In this document: positions 22,225 through 33,811 of the stretch, in pieces
How positions within the stretch are numbered: the first letter of the stretch is position 1
How the letters are laid out: every line of letters begins with the position of its first letter
Source: Alviniconcha marisindica
Taxonomy: Eukaryota; Mollusca; Gastropoda; Provannidae
Length of the DNA stretch: 64,000 nucleotides
Direction of reading: 5' to 3'
NCBI GenBank assembly: GCA_018857735.1
Contig: JABMCL010000882.1
Span: forward strand, 655,001 to 719,000
Notes under the pieces: model-generated
Told to the model about the DNA's origin: nothing
The model's input: only the letters and a program-made list of their open reading frames with translations
Databases searched by the model: none
Made by a program: the position numbers and the translations under genes

Positions 22225-23205
22225 AGAGAGAGAGGAAGAGAGTAATTCCAGATAATAATTATGAAGTCACTCACAAAAAGGAAGTGAGTAATTCCAGACA
22301 ATAATTATGAAGTCTGTCACAAAGTGGAAGAGAGTCATTCCAGATAATAATTATGAAGTCAGTCACAAAGAGGAATAGAGTGATTCCAGATAATAATTGT
22401 GAAGTCAGTCACAAAGAGGAAGAGAATTATGAAGTCTGTCACAAAGAGGAAGAGAGTAATTCCAGATAATAATTATGAAGTCAGTCACAAAGAGGAAGAG
22501 AATTATGAAGTCAGTCACAAAGAGGAAGAGAGTAATTCAAGATAATAATTATGAAGTCAGTCACAAAGACAAAGAGAATAAATCCAGACAGTAATTATGA
22601 AGTCAGTCACAAAGAGGAAGAGAATAAATCCAGACAGTAATTATGAAGTCAGTCACAAAGAGGAAGAGAATAAATCCAGACAGTAATTATGAAGTCAGTC
22701 ACAAATAGGAACAGAGTAATTCTAGATAATAATTATGAAGTCAGTCTCAAAGAGGAAGAGAGTAATTCCAACTAAATAATTATGAAGTCCGTCACAAAGA
22801 GGAAGAGAGTAATTCCATATAATAATTATGAAGTCCGTCACACAGAGGAAGAGAGTAATTCCATATAATAATTATGAAGTCCGTCACAAATAGGAAGAGA
22901 GTAATTCCAGATAATAATTATGAAGTCAGTCACAAAGAGGAAGAGAGTAATTCCATATAATAATTATGAAGTCAGTCACAAATAGGAAGAGAGTAATTCC
23001 AGATAATAATTATGAAGTCAGTCACAAATAGGAAGAGAGTAATTCCAGATAATAATTATGAAGTCAGTCACAAAGAGGAAGAGAGTAATTCCAGATAATA
23101 ATTATGAAGTCAGTCACAAATAGGAAGAGAGTAATTCCAGATAATAATTATGAAGTCAGTGACACAAAGAGGAAGAGAGTAATTCCATATAATAATTATG
23201 AAGTC
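22225..23205. repeat. 46-bp tandem array abutting a 5' splice site, about 21 copies
   Basis: The unit is GTAATTCCAGATAATAATTA followed by TGAAGTCAGTCACAAAGAGG and AAGAGA, 46 bp. The last unit on the right runs into the donor of exon 23212-23369. On the minus strand intron position +6 onward (GTGACTTCATAATTATTATA) is already repeat sequence. Some copies carry AATAAATCCAGACAGTAAT variants. Confidence 0.92.
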
Positions 23206-23211
23206 ACTTAC

Positions 23212-26200
23212 CTGTTGCGTAACTGTTTTGTTGTAGGCCCCTCCACCCCTGCTTGTTGAGGTGAAGTAGGCACATCTCTGGTCGTAGTTCTTCCTCTCTA
23301 CTTGGCTGGCACCAATGTCAGGCAGAAAACGGAAGCTCTCTAAGGCCTGAGGGATGTGGTAGACAAGGCCTGTACATGAAAACAAAAATCTGTGCACGAC
23401 ACACGACCGAAACAACGTAACAGAACAGCTCAACCAAGAGCAGATAATCATCATCCTACTTCTCATTTTTCACCGTTTAACTGTTGTTTCAGTGTTGTTG
23501 TGCACAGTTCCTGTAAGTCCTCAACCATCAGTTACTAGCTTTTTTCTTTTCAGCACTTTGATCTAAATGAACCCTATATTTGACGAGAAGCGTGAACTCA
23601 CAGTGAACGTATGGGATAACATCGTCATCGAACGTGACCCTGTGCAGCATCGCAGCCCAGTCCCTCGCAGCCTTCTGGAACTCATCAGGTGACATATGAT
23701 GCTCAGTGCCTGGCACAGCCCTCAAGGCCTCCATGAGCTGGGCAAAATGACGCCAGAGCTCCTGAAGCTCCCGCACATCCAGCACATTTTCTTCAGGTTG
23801 GCCGTCACTGCTGACAAAGCGATGCTCTACCCCCTCTTCATCCAGTTCAAAACTGTAGGAGACAGCACTTCGTTTGCCTGAAATCTGCAGGGGAGGGATG
23901 CAGGAATACATTTGAGTCTGAAAATATCGTAACATTTCCTTTTCTAATGTATTATTTCCTTTTCTATGTGAACACAATTTTGTCTGTGTTTGCTTTGACC
24001 TGAAAACATCAGCCATGTTAATATCAAGCATGTTGCTTGACTGTTAAAGTTGTTCATCTGACGTGAAGTAGGCACATCGCCGGTCGTAGTTTTTCCTCTC
24101 TACTAGGCTGGTGCCAATGTCAGGCAGAAAGTGGAAACTCTCTAAGGCCTGAGGGACCTGGCAGTCTCGGAATTTCACCTTAAAAACAGGTGGTATGGTT
24201 ACACAAAATTACAAAACGACATACATCAACAGCAAAGTACAAAGTAAAAAGTGAACAAAGCAGAAAATTTGGGGGAGCCAGGCTTCTCTTGTGTTTTGAG
24301 TAAGTAAGTAAATTGGTGTTTTACGTCCAGTCAACCAGCACGGTTATATCAGGGTTGATCTTGTGTTTTGAAAGCAACTCAGTGCATGATAACAAGTGAC
24401 TGAAGCAAGAATTTGGGGAAGCTAGAGTTATTCCCGTGCATTTTGAGAGTAATTCAGAGCGCAGTAACAACATCTTATCCAACAGATCACAATCGGTAGC
24501 AGAATGTAAATGAACTTCACACGGGACTACTCAGTTCATTTTACCTGCTCCCTGGGTTGAAGAGCATCTCTTAGGCATTTGAGGAGATCCTCCTTTGTTT
24601 TCAACCCTTGAACTGGAATCTTTCTGGCCACAAGCTCTCGCAACAGCTCGGGTTTGGTGAGGTTCTTGAGCCCGTTGCAGTGGCGCAGAGCAGGGTCTTC
24701 CCCAAGGACCTTGACCAGGTCCAGCTGGTGGAGAATCTTGTTCAGGGCATCTCCTGCAGTAATAAGATGGCACACAGACACCTATTGAGCCATCTACAAA
24801 GCCACCTTTACACAGACACCTACAAAGCCCCGTCAAACTATAATACATATTACAGCGACAGCTAATGAAAATTTCTCCCCCCCAAATGAGCCTTGAACGT
24901 TCAGGAAACGGATGCTCGTGTTTTAAAGTTCCTCAAGTCTGGAACTCGCTCTCAACAGCCGTACGCAGTTCTCTGTGTCCGTCCTCTTTCAAAAGCAGCT
25001 TGAAATGTTTCTTTCTGTCCAAAGCACTTTGTGCTCCTGTTTTGCTGTGTCTGTAAAGAGCTTTGAACCAAGTCTATTTATAGACTTGTGCTGTACAGCG
25101 ACAGAACCTGTGTTTCAGTTTTTTCACCTGGTGAATTTGGGGTGGGTGTGTGGGTGGGTTACAATAAGGGCGATGCTCAGCCAGCATAAATACTGTTATT
25201 CAGCTAAACCCACTGAATTGGAACAAAATGAAACTGATCTGAAGCAAGCAAGCAGAGGTTTCACACGATATAAGGTTTCACACGATACAATGTTTCACAT
25301 GCCGTAAGGTTTCCCACCTGAAGGTTGAGTCCATTTCCGTACTTTGCCCTGGTCGTCATCTCCTAACTCCTCAAACACCTTGAAATCCACATGGATCCTC
25401 TTCATCTCAGCCATGAGCTCTGCTGTTGTTTTGAGTTCGATACTCCACCTCACCACCTGTGACAAGATGAGACAAGACGAGATGAGACAAGACGAGACGA
25501 GACGAGACGAGACGAGACGAGAGCAGAAATAAACCAAAGTCACAAAATGAGGTTTACCGACAGTATCAAAGCTACTGAAGATTGCCTGACCAGACTTGCC
25601 AGAAACGTGCGATCAGCACTTGCGTGTTTTTGGCTCTGCTACCTTCTGTGAAGGTTTTCATCATTGCTGGCAACTGATTGAAATGGTTATCCTGTTTCTT
25701 TTCAAGTGCCTGTAATGTGTGTGCCATGTCACCAGACTCTGTGGCACTTTCTGCTGGTCATGTGGCAGAGATGTCAGCATCCCGTCAGCATCCCGTCAGG
25801 CTTTGCTGACAAAGGTTTCAGTCGACGCTGAAAAATTCAGACTTTGCTGCTGCAAGGTGCCAAACTGTGTGGCAAGTACATGTTTATGAACAAGGTGCCA
25901 AACTGTGTGGCAAGTACACGTTTATGAACAAGGTGCCAAAATGTGTGGCAAGTACACGTTTATGAACAAGGTGCCAAACTGTGTGGCAAATACAAGCTTA
26001 TGAACAAGGTGCCAAACTGTGTGGCAAATACAAGCTTATGAACAAGGTGCCAAATTGTGTGGCAAATACAAGCTTATGAACAAGGTGCCAAACTGTGTGG
26101 CAAATACAAGCTTATGAACAAGGTGCCAAAATGTGTGGCAAATACAAGCTTATGAACAAGGTGCCAAAATGTGTGGCAAGTACACGTTTATGAACAAGGT

Positions 26201-29200
26201 GCCAAAATGTGTTGCAAATACAAGCTTATGAACAAGGTGCCAAACTGTGTGGCAAATACAAGCTTATGAACAAGGTGCCAAACTGTGTGGCAAATACAAG
26301 CTTATGAACAAGGTGCCAAACTGTGCGGCAAATACAAGCTTATGAACAAGGTGCCAAACTGTGTGGCAGTTGCTGTTTTTTGGACATTTCTAACAGTGAA
26401 TCAGACAAACTTGCCATTCAGTGACTTGTGTTCTGAAGTGGTGTAAAATAATTTTTGACTGTGTGATTTGTCCTGAGGTGACTGTGCGGCTGATGGGCTG
26501 TTAAACTCCAAGAACTAACGGTAAAACTAACACACACCTGTATAACCCAACTCCTTCCCATGATTCACTATTCTCTCTGGGGGAGTAAAGCTTCCGTCTG
26601 CCGTCCATCTTCTCAAAGACTGCTATTCACCTAGGGTGCGATCATGTACAATGTACAAGGCGACTGAGAAAAGCTCTGAGATTTTGACTGCTAGTGAAAT
26701 TACAGGACCTACCTTGTATCCAACCCAGTTACTATTACTCTATGCCTGATGACCAAGCAAATAATCTCTCAGCTGGTGTTTTTGCCCTGATGTAACTGTC
26801 CTTTCTGACTGGGCGTAAAAACAACAAGTTACTTACTGACTTACCTTGATGTGTGTCACCCTGATATAATCATCCCAGTTGACTGGGTGCAAAAAAAACC
26901 AAGTGATGTGTGTTACACTGATATAACGATCCTGGTTGACTGGACGTTAAAAAAAAGAGTTACTGCCTGACTTCATTGATGTGTGTCACCCTGATATAAC
27001 CATCCCAGCTGGCTGAGTGTAAAAAAAAAACAAGTTACTGATTTACTTACCGTGACGTGTATTACCCTGATGTAACCATCCTGGCTGACTGGGCATAAAA
27101 ACAAACAAACCCCCAACAAGTTACTTTCTTACTTACTGTGATGTGCGTTGCCCTGATATAACCATCTTGGTTGACTGGGCATAAAAAAACAAGTTACTTA
27201 CATTTTAGCCTTGACGCTTGTCACCCTGATATAGCTCTCATTTTTGACTGGGTGTAAAAAAAAAAGTTATTTACTTACCTTGATGTGTGTTGCCCTGATA
27301 TAACTGTACTGGTTGATTGGGCATAAAAAAACACAAGTTACTTACCTTGATGTGTATTGCCCTGATGTACTGGTTGACTGGACATTAAAAAAAACAAGTT
27401 ACTTACCTTGCTGTATGTTGCCCTGATATATCTGTACTGGTTGACTGGGCATAAAAAGGACAAGTTACTTACCTTGAAGTGTGTTGCCCTGATGTACTGG
27501 TTGACTGGGCATAATAAAACACCTACTTACTTACTTACTTTGATGTCTGTTGCCCTGATATAACTGTACTGGTTGACTGGGCATAAAAAAAACAAGTTAC
27601 TTATTTACTTACTTACCTTGATGTATGTTGCCCTGATATAACTGTGCTGGTTGAGTGGGCATAAAAAAACACAAGTTACTTATTTACCTTGATGTGTGTT
27701 GCCCTGGTGTACTGGTTGACTGGGCATAAAAAAAACAAGTTACTTACTTACCTTGACGTCTGTTGCCCTGATATAACTGTACTGGTTGACTGGGCATACA
27801 AAAAACAAGTTATTTACTTTAATGTATGTTGCCCTGATATAACTGTACTGGTTGACTGGGCATAAAAAAACAAGTTACTTACCTTGAAGTGTGGAGCCCT
27901 GATGTACTGGTTGACTGGGCATAAAAAAAGACAAGTTACTTACTTACTTACCGGATATAACTGTACTTGTTGACTGGGCATAAAAAAAAACAAGTTACTT
28001 ACATTGAAGTGTGTTGCCCTAATGTATTGGTTGACTGGGCATACTAATTATTAAAAAAACAAGTTACTTACATACTTACCTTGATGTGTATTGCCCTGAT
28101 TTAACTGTACTGGTTGACTGGGCATAAAAAAACAAGCTACTTACTTACTTACCTTGATGTATGTTGCCCTAATATAACTATACTGGTTGACTGGGCATAA
28201 AATATATAAAAAACAAGCTACTTACTTCCTTACCTTGATGAATGTTGCCCTGATATAACTGTACTGGTTGACTGGGCATAAAAAAAAAAAGCTACTTACT
28301 TACTTACCTTGATGTATGTTGCCCTAATATAACTGTACTGGTTGACTGGGCATAAAATATATATAAAAACAAGCTACTTACTTACTTACCTTGATGAATG
28401 TTGCCCTGATATAACTGTACTGGTTGACTGGGCATAAAAAAACCAAGTTACTTACTTACTTACTTGCCAGATGCAACATCAACTATCATGGGGTCGTGAG
28501 TTGTTGAACCAACAATAACAACAGCAAAGAACTTCAACATCCAGTTATACTGGCCAAATGGCTGATTTCACCATCCGAGCACTGGATGCTATCCTAGTGC
28601 TATAAAACCCCAACGCTAAATAACCCTAACAGACAGAAAGTAGCATACAACTCTTTCGGGTATCCTTATTTTAGATCAGCACATCCAGGAAGGGAGGGAA
28701 CCTCCACCCCAAGTACTGTGACATAATCTTCAATGTGATGAAGGGGGTCACTCTACGGAAGAGTTAGTTTAGTTAGTTAAGTACTGTGACATAATCTTCA
28801 ATGTGATGAAGGGGGTCACTCTACGGAAGAGTTAGTTTAGTTAGTTAAGTACTGTGACATAATCTTCAATGTGATGAAGGGGGTCACTCTACGGAAGAGT
28901 TAGTTTAGTTAGTTGGTGCTTTGAGCCCAGTCAGCCACAGGGCTGTCTACAAAAGAAGAAGAAGAATCCTGTTATAATAATAGATTATTTATGGAGCCCC
29001 ATCTTGTAAGAGCCCAGAGTGCTTACAAAGACAGAAGGATACACTCATTTCATCACACACCCACACACAGACACCCACACACACACACACACCCACGCCA
29101 CACACACACACACCCACGCCACATACACACACACACGCACACCCAGTCACACACACACACATCCAGTCACACACACACACACACACACACACCCAGTCAC

Positions 29201-29217
29201 ACACACACACACACATG

Positions 29218-29248
<31 letters not shown>

Positions 29249-32012
29249 CCCAGTCACACACACACACACGCACACACGCATGCAGGCACGCGCACACACA
29301 CACACACACACACCCAGTCTCACACACACACTACAAATACTGCATTACTGGTGATGGATTGGTACAGATTATGGTATTTTATCATGACAGCCTCAAAACA
29401 AGGTGGTAATATTTTCCCCAGGAATTACTTGGTTCAGCAGCTTGCTGGTGATTCTTATCCTCAGATGAAGCTCATCCGGGACAACCCTCTCGTATGGAAT
29501 GAAAGGCAGGAGATCTGTTTTGCTGTACCCTTTCTTTGCTGATTGGCTGTCAGCTGTAGCTAACAACCTCTCCTGCTCTTTACTTGTCCTTGAAATAGGC
29601 CAGGATGGAACTGTTTCAATACAAAAACACGGAAAGAGACAAATAAAATCTAAATATATATATATATATATATATCTAAAACAGCTGATGAACACACACA
29701 CAAGAAGAAGAAAAGCACACTGAAAATTTGAAGAAAAAAAAGAAAGTCTGGATGATTACAAACCCTATTCCTACAGGTAGGAAAACAAAACAATCATTCC
29801 ATTTGTTTGAATGTTACAACATTTGAAAGCACTTATTATTAATAAGTAACTGTCTAGGAATACATTTTAAATCAAAAGATAAAATTAGATTTGTTTTGCA
29901 TTTTTACATTTTACATTTCCATTTGCCTTTTTGTATGGATATGGATTAGACTACGAGTAGAACGTGAAATTTTGACGTACTCTCAAAATCTCGAATTTGC
30001 CTCTTTGAGCATTTACACCAAAGGCAGAAGTAATCTGCATTTGCGGCATTTACTCCTTTGAGCAGTGCCATGGCCTTCCAGTCTGCACATAGGATCCTGA
30101 AAAATAAATTGTCGGTTTAATCTTCTTATTTTTTTACCAAATAAGAGCCTATATATCAATATGCAACTTGTCTTAATTACTAGCTTGTTTGATCAAATGC
30201 ATTTTACGGCAGATCAACCATTTCTTCAGTCCCACTGCCCTGATATACAACAGTGTGTGTGCACACGTATGCATGCTGCATGCAAGCGTGTGCATGCATG
30301 CTTGTGTGTGTGTTTTATGCATTGAACCTTTCTAGGCACTGAATCTGTGAACACGCAAGGTTTTGTGTGGAAGTTTTTTATGCGCTATATATAAATTTTC
30401 ATTCATTCATTCAATCTTAAAAATATGTACATTTTAAGAATGTGTAAGTGCTTTGGGCATATACAGGTTAGGCACTCTTAAGTACCCATTACTATTATTA
30501 TTACTGAAATGCTACATCTCTATAGGCACAGGCAATTGATGTGAAAGTAAAACAGTAAACACAAACAAGAAGAAACATGTTACTTATGAAGGAGTATCAG
30601 TTTACATGGCTAAATACTGTTTGTACGTTTCATTTAAATCAGTGATACATGACAGGCCTTGTCACTCACTTTCTGTCTCATTTGTTTGGTAGATTATATA
30701 AGCTTGTTGCCGCGATGCAACCACCGCTTCAACAAAACTAAGTGAAAAGAAAGTATGGTCCATGACATATGCTTCAATTCTGTTGATTAAAAAAAGCAAA
30801 AACCACCAAAAAAAACACACTGAAAGCAAACAAATTGAGGCATTTAGAAAATAGGCACCCTGAATAAATATATACATATCAAATCTCATTAGCTGCATAA
30901 ACGTCAAGGTCGCTGTCCTGGACTTCCTGTCCCTAATAATGTAACGTCTCTAGTGCGTGAAGAGATCTAATGTCATCGAGCGATTCTGTGGCCACACAAG
31001 TGAGAGCACTAGCAGGGTGAGTTATAAACATGTCTGCGGAAATTACTCGCACGTGGCATCTCATGACTATCAGAAAGTGATCCAGCACACACACACATCC
31101 ACACACTCACTCACAGAATCATTCTACAGATTCAACAAAAGGATCGGTAACCCGATGTACCTTAATAAGGCCTTTTCTCCACACTAAGCCTTATGGTTTC
31201 TGTGGCCGTAAAGCAACATTCAAACAAATATATATATGTAATACATCCTTTACCACTGAATGTTTATGTGTCTTCCGCTAACCTCCACCCCATTCTTGGC
31301 AGCCTCTTCCATTTCTCTGATGGTGTGCACTGCGTGGATGTCTAAAGACTTGCGGTCCTCGGTGCCTGTAAAACAAAAAATAATTATAGTTGCTAAAAAT
31401 AAAATGTTTTTTTTGTTTTGTTTTTTAGTTTTTTATCCCTCTCTTTTTTTTTTGGCTTTAAACATTAGAAGTACAGACGTATGCACCTACACAACTACTG
31501 TCTCTATCCCTCGAGGTCGCTCAACCACAAATCCACATACTACATAAACTTGGGGGGGGGGGGGGGGAATGATAACAATCCAAAATCACTCTTAACCAGA
31601 TTAATTTGTAATGTCTCAAGTGAAGAGATCAAATGTCGTTCAGCGACTGTGGATTTTGTGCCCCAATTCTGTGGCCCGCATTTGTGTGAACCCTAGCTAC
31701 TTGGGTTATAAACACATCTTCAGTAATTACTTGCACATGGCATCAAAAAGTGATCCAGCACACACACATCCCAAATCATACACCCACAATCCCAAATCAC
31801 TCTTAACCAGATTAATTGAAGTTTAACTCAGATGTAGGTTAGTCTGCAGGTGTTTCACTGGAAGTACAGGTGGACCTTCACTCTAAAAATTTAATCAGTC
31901 CTCTTCTTTCTTCTTGAAAGAATTTTTTTAACATAATTATATATAAATGCATAATATATATATATTAAAAAGAACTGTCAATTAAACCGTTTTTGCTGCT
32001 AAATACAGGTGG

Positions 32013-32064
<52 letters not shown>

Positions 32065-33811
32065 TGTCTGGTGTGTCGTTAGCAAGAGTGTTGTAGCATG
32101 CTATTATGCAAGTTATGAATGAATGAATGAATAATTCATAATGCACATTAAAAAAACTTCCATACAAGAAATGAAGAAAATATATATAATATATAAATGC
32201 ATGTTTACAGCACTCAGGTTGGGGAAATAAGTAAGTAAACTGGTATTTTACGCCCAGTCAACCAGTGCGAAAGGTTGGGGGAAGAAAACGCACATTCTCA
32301 CACATGCACACCATAAGAAGCACAAGCAAACACACAGAGACTAAAGAGAAGTGGGAAGAAAAATGAGCTACAATCATCAGTATCAACGTTAAGTGTATCA
32401 TCAGCCAGGGCTCTGTGACCTACCCATGTAGAGAAAGAGGGTATGTTCATCTTCTGGCAGCATTGAAATGGCTGGATTGTTGTGGTCTGGTCGTGGAGGA
32501 ACAACTTTAAACACACCCCGCACAGAATCTTTGTTCTTCGACAGTTTTGCTCCATCTGAAGAAAACCTCAAAGTGATGGTGACGTCTCCATCTTGCTGGA
32601 GCAAATGGGCATGTTTCTTCTGCCCAAGGACGAACTCAATTGTGTCGACCAATCTCCTCCGGGAACAGTTGACACTCGGCTGCACAAAGCAACCGAAAAA
32701 TGTTTTTTAAAATAATGAACTGAACAGACCATAAAAGAAGCTGTTAGTTATGAATATGGATGATTAATGTTTTTAGTTTCACTGGTTTTAAAATAGACAG
32801 TCTGTAGTACTATAACTGTCACACTGTGTGCATGCAAAATAACCTCTTTGAAAGAGTATTATAATACTTGTGCTATAAAATCTTCACAAAACAGATTGTG
32901 ACTTTTACCTGCACTATTATGACTACCTTTTGTTTGAAGTTTTTCTTTGTATTGATTTATTATCAATTCATAAGCATCACACACACACACACACAACACA
33001 GCATGAACTGTACTTTCTTGCAAGATCTCTATGCAGCACTAAATCTTTTGTTTGAAGTTTTCCTTTGTATTGATTTATTATCAATTCATAAGCATCACAC
33101 ACACACACACAACACAGTATGAACTGTACTTACTTGCAAGATCTCTATGCAGCGACCAAGACGCTCACTTTGCTCCCTAATCTTGGCTTGTGGAGGGACT
33201 GGAAATCCCTCCATTCGCAGCTCGTGGAGAAGTGAGTAACTGATTGAATGCCTAATTTTGAGTTTGAGGACCGAAAGTGTACGTGCCATTGCTTCGTCTT
33301 CTTTTTGTTCTGCTCTTTGAATGTCATCTGTTTCAGGTCCATCTTCGTTACTATCGTCAAATGTGTCACCTTCTAGTCTGCTTTTTCTCCAGGCTAAAAA
33401 TTCATGTTCCGCCCCATTTCCATACTCTACTGTTACGTCCACCCGCTTAATATCGTTTTCTACCTGTTCCCCGAACAACGTTGCCACATTTTTGAATGCA
33501 GTTTCTTCTTCTTCTTTCCTACGTTTCAGTCCCATGGAACAAAGTTCCGACCTTGATTTCCTTTTGCGGCTAACAAATACGACGGCAGATCTGGTGTCCG
33601 ACTCTGTGTTGTCGCGTGTCTGTGTGCTTCTGTTCGTTTGTGTAGTTGTTGTGTGCCTGTGCCTATTAGTAAGCCGAGCTTGTAAATGCCTGTTCTCTGC
33701 TTCCAATTCGCAAATGCGTCGTGTTTGCGTTTGAATTAATGCGTTCATATTCGTGATGCTCTTGCGAAGTGATTCGATTTCCCATGGCAAGGCGTGCTGT
33801 AATACATCCAT
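23212..33811 (-). CDS. Uncharacterised multi-exon gene, possibly transposon-derived
   Basis: Exons in order: 33811-33134 (ATG start, 226 codons), 32679-32424, 31365-31254, 30096-29981, 29610-29429, 25456-25318, 24753-24545, then 23877-23602 and 23369-23212. All joins agree in phase except 24753-24545 to 23877-23602, where a one-base mismatch implies a missed exon or altered splice. No terminal exon or stop was found. Exon 1 has a leucine-rich coiled-coil-like N-terminus (about residues 10-50) and a basic patch SRKRKSRS. Later exons give ITLRFSSDGAKL, ADWKAMALLKGVNAAN, YFCLWCKCSK (a cysteine cluster), VVPDELHLRIRI and VIPYVHCLVYHIP. I recall this motif order from large uncharacterised proteins scattered through invertebrates and fungi that behave like transposon genes, but I cannot name the family. 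The large intron 29428-25457 is packed with arrays. Confidence 0.7.
24063..24180 (-). pseudogene. Partial duplicate of exon 23212-23369
   Basis: Over ~95 bp this reads QALESFHFLPDIGTSLVERK against QALESFRFLPDIGASQVERK in the real exon, and both continue to RCAYFTS. It lacks the last third. A TTTTTAAG acceptor-like start and a GTCAGA donor-like end are present, but the exit phase does not fit exon 23877-23602. It lies 802 bp from the parent, upstream of the intervening exon. It is probably a decoy; an alternative mutually exclusive exon is less likely. Confidence 0.65.
24865..25062 (+). mobile_element. Non-LTR retrotransposon ORF2 C-terminal remnant
   Basis: The plus-strand frame gives PQVWNSLSTAVRSSL and SSFKSSLKCFFL. 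The pattern VWNSLP..LR...S...FKS.LK is typical of the extreme C-terminus of LINE reverse transcriptase polyproteins. Only the 3' end is kept, as expected of a 5'-truncated insertion. Confidence 0.65.
25460..25530. repeat. (GAGAC)n / (GACAA)n pentamer repeat beside an acceptor
   Basis: GACAAGATGAGACAAGACGA and then GAGAC repeats start within a few bases of the acceptor at 25457 (TTGTCACAG on the minus strand). The pyrimidine-rich complement thus forms the polypyrimidine tract. Confidence 0.85.
25854..26375. repeat. 38-bp tandem array, about 14 copies
   Basis: The unit is GTGCCAAACTGTGTGGCAAA followed by TACAAGCTTATGAACAAG. Variants carry GTACACGTTTATG and AAATGTGTGG. It contains a short self-complementary GTGCCA...TGTGGCA. 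It is intronic in the uncharacterised gene. Confidence 0.93.
26376..26809. other. Intronic, nothing recognised
   Basis: Unique AT-rich sequence between two arrays. Confidence 0.4.
26810..28460 (-). repeat. Tandem array built from a dispersed SINE-like motif, about 22 units of 65-90 bp
   Basis: On the minus strand each unit reads ATGCCCAGTCAACCAGTACA, GTTATATCAGGGCAACACAC, ATCAAGGTAAGTAAGTAAC, then CTTGTTTTTT. The same order (GTAAGTAAGTTGGTG then ACGCCCAGTCAACCAG, then TATATCAGGG) occurs as single dispersed copies near 5076, 24300, 32230 and 44180. Unit length varies through the A-run and the TTAC run. Units also carry GGTAAGTAAG, a good donor-like string in the sense of the host gene. Confidence 0.88.
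28711..28914. repeat. 68-bp tandem repeat, three nearly identical copies
   Basis: AAGTACTGTGACATAATCTT starts at 28711, 28779 and 28847. The unit ends TTAGTTTAGTTAGTT. The right flank continues with TTGGTGCTTTGAGCCCAGTC, a relative of the GCCCAGTCAACC dispersed motif, so the duplication again starts at a SINE-like end. Confidence 0.93.
28975..29370 (+). mobile_element. Dispersed element with internal CA tract, copy B
   Basis: TTATTTATGGAGCCCCATCT, GTAAGAGCCCAGAGTG and ACAAAGACAGAAGGATAC precede about 280 bp of CA repeats with CCCAGTCA interruptions. CATTACTGGTGATGGATTGG follows. It matches copy A at 21765. The CCAGTCACACAC phrase repeats within the tract. Confidence 0.7.
30945..31225 (+). 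mobile_element. Dispersed element, copy A, inside a split SINE tail
   Basis: GTGAAGAGATCTAATGTCAT, GAGTTATAAACATGTCT, ACTCGCACGTGGCATC and AAAGTGATCCAGCACACACA match 31608-31775 in order. Before it (30905-30945) and after it (31183-31225) lie the two halves of a SINE tail (CTGTCCCTAATAA / TAAGCCTTATGGTTTCTGTG). This indicates nested insertion. Confidence 0.55.
31608..31800 (+). mobile_element. Dispersed element, copy B
   Basis: GTGAAGAGATCAAATGTCGT, GGGTTATAAACACATCTTCA, GTAATTACTTGCACATGGCA and AAAGTGATCCAGCACACACA mirror copy A. The phrase CCAAATCACTCTTAACCAG (then ATTAATT) occurs on both sides (31579 and 31793), which could be a target duplication or a short tandem repeat. Confidence 0.55.
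31801..32296. other. Intronic; (GT)n and a dispersed motif
   Basis: A GT run lies at 32013-32060 and AT-rich TATATA at 31930-31970. At 32232-32275 is a single copy of the AAGTAAACTGGTATTTTACG then CCCAGTCAACCAG motif. Confidence 0.6.
32931..33046 (-). repeat. Tandem duplicate of the 3' edge of exon 33134-33811, donor destroyed
   Basis: The block 32931-33046 repeats at 33049-33160 with a period of 116-118 bp. The right copy includes the true exon end GCTGCATAGAGATCTTGCAA followed by GTAAGT. The left copy has the same exon end but GAAAGT in place of GTAAGT, so its donor is lost. Each copy has its own short CA tract. Confidence 0.88.

Noticed and set aside
33321..33734. 137-codon plus-strand open frame
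   Set aside because: It is the antisense shadow of the first exon of the uncharacterised gene.
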